Below, piece by piece: positions 5,339-8,062 of a DNA stretch of 8,062 bases. The first letter of the stretch is position 1; each line of letters opens with the position of its first letter. The position numbers and the translations under genes are program-made. Under the pieces are notes generated by a model. The model was not told the origin of the DNA, did no database searches, and saw nothing but the letters and a program-made list of their open reading frames with translations. Source of the DNA: Actinomycetota bacterium (GTDB lineage Bacteria > Actinomycetota > Coriobacteriia > Anaerosomatales > D1FN1-002); the NCBI GenBank assembly GCA_005774595.1, contig VAUM01000063.1, positions 1 through 8,062 of the forward strand. The letters run 5' to 3'.

Positions 5339-5994
5339 CGCCGCACCTCCTTGATGCCGAGCAGGGCGCGGAACTTGTCCACGCTCCCCGATGCGACGGC
5401 TGCGTACACGCGGTCGCCCGGGCGGAAGCGCTCTCCCGGCGCGGGGACGGTGGCGGCGTGCTCGCGCACGATCGCGACGATGCGGATCTCGCCCGGCGTC
5501 TCGACGTCGGCGACGCGCTTCTCGACCGCGCGGGCCGGGATCTCGAGCTCGAGCATCTCGACCTCGCCCTCGCCGAACTGGTACTCGGAGAGCTGGCCCT
5601 CGTCGCCGATGATGCGCAGGATGCGCGAGGCGGCCCACTCGACCGAAGAGACGGTGCGGATGCCCATCTCGCGGTAGAGCTCCGCGCGGCGCGGGTCGTA
5701 GATGCGCGCGACCACGTTGGCGACGCCGAACGTCTCCTTGGCGATGCGCGCCGAGACGATGTTGCTGTTGTCGCCCGCGGTGACCGCCGCGAAGCAGCCC
5801 GCCCGCTCGATGCCGGCGGCGACCAGCGTGCCGCGGTCGTAGACCGGACCCACGAGCTTCTGGCCCGAGATCTCGCCGATCTCCTCGAAGGCGCCCGGGT
5901 CGTGGTCGATCGCCGACACCGTGTGCCCCTGCTTCTCGAGCATGTGCGCGAGGTACCTACCCACGCGTCCGTAACCGCCGATGACCACGTGCAT
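5335..5994 (-). CDS. trkA: TrkA/CeoB-like potassium uptake regulatory protein (RCK_N plus RCK_C)
   Basis: 219 residues, first gene of the leftward pair. RCK_N at about 1-120: MHVVIGGYGRVGRYLA with G7-x-G9-xx-G12, D30 in SAIDHD, and the TAGDNSNIVSARIAKETFG stretch. RCK_C (TrkA_C) at about 135-219, including EMLELEIPARAVEKRVADV and PGDRVYAAV; in Ktr/Trk proteins this domain can bind c-di-AMP or other ligands. It is a cytosolic gating subunit for a K+ channel encoded elsewhere. Start ATG 5994 has AAGGAGG (6006-6012) 11 bases upstream. A possible -10 (TAGACT on the minus strand, 6037-6042) lies just ahead, without a clear -35. Confidence 0.9.
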   Translation of the reverse strand: MHVVIGGYGRVGRYLAHMLEKQGHTVSAIDHDPGAFEEIGEISGQKLVGPVYDRGTLVAAGIERAGCFAAVTAGDNSNIVSARIAKETFGVANVVARIYDPRRAELYREMGIRTVSSVEWAASRILRIIGDEGQLSEYQFGEGEVEMLELEIPARAVEKRVADVETPGEIRIVAIVREHAATVPAPGERFRPGDRVYAAVASGSVDKFRALLGIKEVRR

Positions 5995-6104
5995 CGTGCC
6001 GCGAGCCTCCTTGAGCCGGTCGGGGCGTGCCGTGTGAGTCTACACCCGTGCGCCGGGGGCGCGGGTGCGCTCGCCCCGCTACACTCATCCGCGGAGGTGG
6101 GCGC

Positions 6105-6842
6105 GTGAAGCGGTGGCGGGTCGCGGCATGGAGCACGGCGGCGGGGCTCGCGGTCCTCGCGGTCCTCGCGGCCGCGCTCGTGCCGGCGTACTCGGCGCGC
6201 AGCGGCCCGCCCGTCTCGCCCGAGCCGGTGCTCGGCCTGCCGGCGGACGGGCCCGCGAAGGCGGTCTACCTCACCTTCGACGCGGGCAACGCGGGCGACG
6301 ACACCGTCGCGCCCCTGCTCGACCTGCTGCGCGCGCAGGATGCGGGCGCAACCTTCTTCCTCACCGGCAAGTGGACGCTCGAGCACCCGCGCTCCGCGCG
6401 CGCGATCGCGGACGCGGGGCATCTGCTCGCGAACCACTCGAGCACGCACCCGCACGTGCCGCGCCTCCCGGGCACACTACGGCGCGCCGAGGTCGTGGAC
6501 GCAGCGCTCGTCATCGAGCGCGTCACCGGCACGGCGCCCACGCCGCTCTACCGCCCGCCGCACGGCGACACTACGACGACAACGCAGGAGGCGCTCGCCG
6601 CCCTCGGCTATCGCACCGTGATGTGGACGAAGGACCCGCACGACTGGCCGCTCGACGGTTCGGTGACACGCGAGTCGATCCTCGGCCGCATCGGCGAGGT
6701 CTCGGACGGCGACGTCATCTGCTTCCACCTGCGCAACATCGAGACGGTCGAGGCGCTCCGGGTGCTCCTCCCGCGCCTGCGCGCGCAAGGCTTCGAGTTC
6801 CGGCAATTGCCCGCCGCCGAGCTCTGCGCGTCCGCCCCGTGA
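6105..6842 (+). CDS. Membrane-anchored CE4 polysaccharide deacetylase (NodB domain), altered motif 1
   Basis: 245 residues from GTG 6105, with GGAGGTGG (6093-6100) four bases upstream. N-terminal KRWR, then one membrane helix or uncleaved signal at about 6-28, then a NodB domain at about 52-240 outside the cell. CE4 motifs in order: TFDAG (57-61), where the usual second aspartate of TFDDG, a metal ligand, is alanine; H111-SST-H115, the two metal-binding histidines; RPPHG (150-154); D177-PHDW; and VICFH208. These enzymes remove N- or O-acetyl groups from peptidoglycan or other cell-surface glycans using Zn2+ or a similar metal. With Ala60 the metal site would have two His ligands and perhaps a nearby Asp (D65/D66), so activity is uncertain, though all other motifs are kept. 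It is divergent from the trkA pair; a possible -10, TACACT (6080-6085), lacks a clear -35. Confidence 0.85.
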   Translation: MKRWRVAAWSTAAGLAVLAVLAAALVPAYSARSGPPVSPEPVLGLPADGPAKAVYLTFDAGNAGDDTVAPLLDLLRAQDAGATFFLTGKWTLEHPRSARAIADAGHLLANHSSTHPHVPRLPGTLRRAEVVDAALVIERVTGTAPTPLYRPPHGDTTTTTQEALAALGYRTVMWTKDPHDWPLDGSVTRESILGRIGEVSDGDVICFHLRNIETVEALRVLLPRLRAQGFEFRQLPAAELCASAP

Positions 6843-6844
6843 GG

Positions 6845-6864
6845 GAGGCGGTCATCCGTGCCTC
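6845..6864. terminator. Weak bidirectional terminator candidate between convergent genes
   Basis: GAGGC-GG (6845-6851) can pair with CC-gt-GCCTC (6856-6864) around a TCAT loop. It fills the 20-bp gap between the deacetylase stop and the stop of the convergent cysteine-rich gene, a usual place for a shared terminator. There is no T-tract on either side, and the stem is short and bulged. Confidence 0.3.
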
Positions 6865-7081
6865 AGCGCCCGCCCGACACGATCGACCTCGCCCGGTCCA
6901 CCTCGTTCGGGTACAGATCCGGCGGCACCGACTCCGTGCCCAGTGACGCGAACACGATGTGCCGTGCGCAGTGTAGGCTGTCGCCTTGGCAGTAGTTCTG
7001 CTTCCAGAGGTCCGACATCGACGGCATGCGGCTCATGCGGTCGTGGAAGAACGGGCATCCGGCCAGGCATTCGCAGTCCAT
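6863..7081 (-). CDS. Small conserved cysteine-rich protein, function unknown
   Basis: 72 residues with five cysteines: C3, C5 and C9 at the N-terminus (MDCECLAGCPFFHDRM), C31 (KQNYCQGD) and C38 (LHCARHIVF), followed by SLGTESVPPDLYPNEVDRA. The pattern CPFF-x-D, YCxGD, CARxxVF, VPxDLxPN looks like a conserved family of short proteins that I recall only as hypothetical. Clustered cysteines suggest a metal or iron-sulfur site; that is inference. No membrane segment or signal peptide. Start ATG 7081 has GGGGGG six bases upstream. A perfect TTGACA (minus strand, 7120-7125) stands 39 bp upstream of the start. The frame on the plus strand over the same bases shows no family features. Confidence 0.75.
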   Translation of the reverse strand: MDCECLAGCPFFHDRMSRMPSMSDLWKQNYCQGDSLHCARHIVFASLGTESVPPDLYPNEVDRARSIVSGGR

Positions 7082-7098
7082 CCTCAGCCCCCCGTCGC

Positions 7099-7125
7099 GT
7101 CGTACGCGTGTTGCTCCTATGTCAA
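7099..7125 (-). promoter_or_regulatory. Candidate promoter of the cysteine-rich gene
   Basis: On the minus strand a consensus TTGACA (7120-7125) is followed after 15 nt by TACGAC (7099-7104). The -35 is perfect; the -10 is poor and the spacer short, so it may need an activator. The resulting leader would be very short, about 10-12 nt. Confidence 0.4.
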
Positions 7126-7255
7126 CGTTGTACCCGTGCGGCGACTTCCGCGAACGCGAAGTCGATCGCGATCACGTCGGCCTGCTTGCGCCCCATGAAC
7201 TCGGCAGTGCGGCCATGCTTCGGGCCGGGACGTGAGGCGCGAGCCCGCGTCTCGG

Positions 7256-7264
7256 TGCTATACT
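7256..7264 (+). promoter_or_regulatory. Extended -10 promoter of tRNA-Ala
   Basis: TGC-TATACT: the TGn extension directly precedes a -10 box matching five of six consensus bases, 13 nt before the tRNA. No -35 is evident at 16-19 nt, which an extended -10 can tolerate. The 5' leader of the precursor would be only a few bases. Confidence 0.6.
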
Positions 7265-7277
7265 CGCTCGCGCTCAC

Positions 7278-7353
7278 GGGGACGTAGCTCAGCTGGGAGA
7301 GCGCGGGCTTTGCAAGCCTGAGGCCGAGGGTTCGAGCCCCTTCGTCTCCACCA
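7278..7353 (+). tRNA. tRNA-Ala (anticodon UGC), CCA encoded
   Basis: A full cloverleaf can be drawn. Acceptor GGGGACG (7278-7284) pairs with CGTCTCC (7343-7349), including the G3-U70 wobble pair (7280 with 7347) that identifies tRNA-Ala to alanyl-tRNA synthetase. D arm GCTC/GAGC (7287-7290, 7299-7302). Anticodon stem CGGGC/GCCTG with loop TTTGCAA, giving anticodon TGC at 7311-7313. T arm GAGGG/CCCTT with loop TTCGAGC. Discriminator A7350 and genomically encoded CCA at 7351-7353. Confidence 0.97.
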
Positions 7354-7361
7354 CGACACAC

Positions 7362-7396
7362 CGCAGGCCGGCCCCGATGCAGGGAGCCGGCCTGTG
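7362..7396 (+). terminator. Hairpin downstream of tRNA-Ala
   Basis: CAGGCCGGC (7364-7372) pairs perfectly with GCCGGCCTG (7386-7394), extended to 11 bp in RNA by a G-U and a C-G pair. A further CCC/GGG pairing is possible inside the loop. It begins 9 nt after the CCA end. No T-tract follows, so termination strength is uncertain; some read-through into the hydrolase gene is possible. Confidence 0.55.
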
Positions 7397-7451
7397 CTAC
7401 GGTTGCCCGCGGCACGGACCTGACGGGACTTCGGTGGAAGGCGCGCTTGGC

Positions 7452-8062
7452 GTGGAGGCTTACGAGCAGCGCTATCCCGACCTCGCGCGGCGCGCGGCGG
7501 ACGCCGGGCTCGAGCTGCGCTTCGCGGACCTGCCGCTGACGCGCCTGCACTTCATCACCGGCGGAGACGGCCCTCCGCTGGTCATGGTGCCGGCGACCTA
7601 CTCGGCCATCAGTGACTACATCGGCCTCGTGCGCTTCATGGCGCAGCGGTTCCACATCTACTTCTTCGAGTTGCCCGGCCATGGGCTCTCGGCGCCGTTC
7701 GCCGAGCCGTTCTCCAGCGATCTCGTCGCCCGCACCGTCGGCGACCTGCTCGACTCCGAGGGGCACGCACGCGCGTCGATCATGGGGTTCTCGTTCGGCG
7801 GCATCCTCGCGCTCGCCTCACTCGAGCTGCTACGCGACCGCATCGACTCGGCGATCCTGCTGTCGCCGTGCGCGACCCACCGGGCGATGAAGTACGACCG
7901 GTGGCGCATCGCCGTCCTGCGCAACGTCGTCCGCGCCCTGCGCCCGCCGCATGCGCAGCGCCTGTTCGTCTCGGCCCTCCGGCACCGAGTGACCGCGGCC
8001 GCGTTCGGGTGGTTCGTGAAGACCATCGGGCGCATGGAGGGGGTCAACAACCTCGTGCGCCA
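7452..8062 (+). CDS. Alpha/beta hydrolase, 5' part (cut by window end)
   Basis: The open frame runs to the last base, so only about 203 residues are seen. Alpha/beta-hydrolase signs: GPPLVMVPATYSA (40-52, oxyanion-hole region after strand 3), FFELPGHGLS (71-80, the usual D/E-xPGHGxS turn) and the nucleophile elbow G112-F-S114-F-GG (GxSxGG). The catalytic Asp and His should lie beyond the window. Resembles cytosolic esterase/lipase-like or MenH/BioH-like hydrolases; the substrate cannot be told. GTG 7452 is chosen because GGAAGG (7436-7441) lies 10 bases upstream; GTG 7434, 18 bases earlier and in frame, is possible. No good promoter of its own is seen; TACGGT at 7398-7403 is a weak -10 candidate. 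Confidence 0.85.
   Translation, partial: MEAYEQRYPDLARRAADAGLELRFADLPLTRLHFITGGDGPPLVMVPATYSAISDYIGLVRFMAQRFHIYFFELPGHGLSAPFAEPFSSDLVARTVGDLLDSEGHARASIMGFSFGGILALASLELLRDRIDSAILLSPCATHRAMKYDRWRIAVLRNVVRALRPPHAQRLFVSALRHRVTAAAFGWFVKTIGRMEGVNNLVR

Noticed and set aside
7122..7766. 214-residue minus-strand frame across tRNA-Ala and the hydrolase start
   Set aside because: It runs through the tRNA and is antisense to a recognisable alpha/beta hydrolase; only its last 24 codons are noted as a weak possibility.

Overview
The window looks like one end of a contig from a high-GC (by eye about 70%) bacterium. An actinomycetote, possibly an anaerobic Coriobacteriia-like lineage, is the most economical guess. 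The grounds are the strong GC bias at third codon positions, actinobacterial-type TrkA pairing next to a KimA-type permease, a tRNA with genomically encoded CCA, and a likely selenoprotein. The taxonomy is inference. Bases 1 to about 88 are not genomic: they carry a near-perfect Nextera transposase adapter, so the contig really begins at about base 89.

Left part (89-2385): a leftward gene for the N-terminal 445 residues of an NdvB-type cyclic beta-1,2-glucan synthase runs off the contig end. Divergent from it is a rightward gene for a membrane-anchored rhodanese-thioredoxin fusion. That gene has an in-frame TGA exactly where the first redox cysteine of the thioredoxin CxxC motif should be (U-P-A-C). 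A 7-bp hairpin with a GGUCG loop follows 19 nt later, matching the bacterial SECIS pattern, so I read it as one 251-residue selenoprotein, not a truncated rhodanese plus a thioredoxin fragment. Its promoter carries a perfect ATACCCC-GT-GGGGTAT dyad of the CsoR/CstR operator type, which suggests control by persulfide or copper.

Middle (2386-3034): 649 bases without a protein gene but full of structure. They hold a probable structured RNA of about 300 nt (11-bp closing stem, several internal hairpins with GNRA loops) ending in a 13-bp terminator-like hairpin. After it come a CRP/FNR-like site, overlapping GTGTC/GACAC dyads, a perfect 38-bp palindrome, and a plausible promoter for the next gene.

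Potassium block (3035-5994): kimA, a K+ importer of the APC superfamily with the known substrate-site residues, converges on a two-gene trkA-like operon (RCK proteins of 219 and 146 residues with ATGA overlap). Together they suggest a K+ homeostasis locus.

Right part (6105-8062): a membrane-anchored CE4 polysaccharide deacetylase with one altered metal-ligand residue; a small convergent cysteine-rich conserved protein of unknown function; tRNA-Ala(UGC) with extended -10 promoter and a following hairpin; and the 5' part of an alpha/beta hydrolase cut by the window end.
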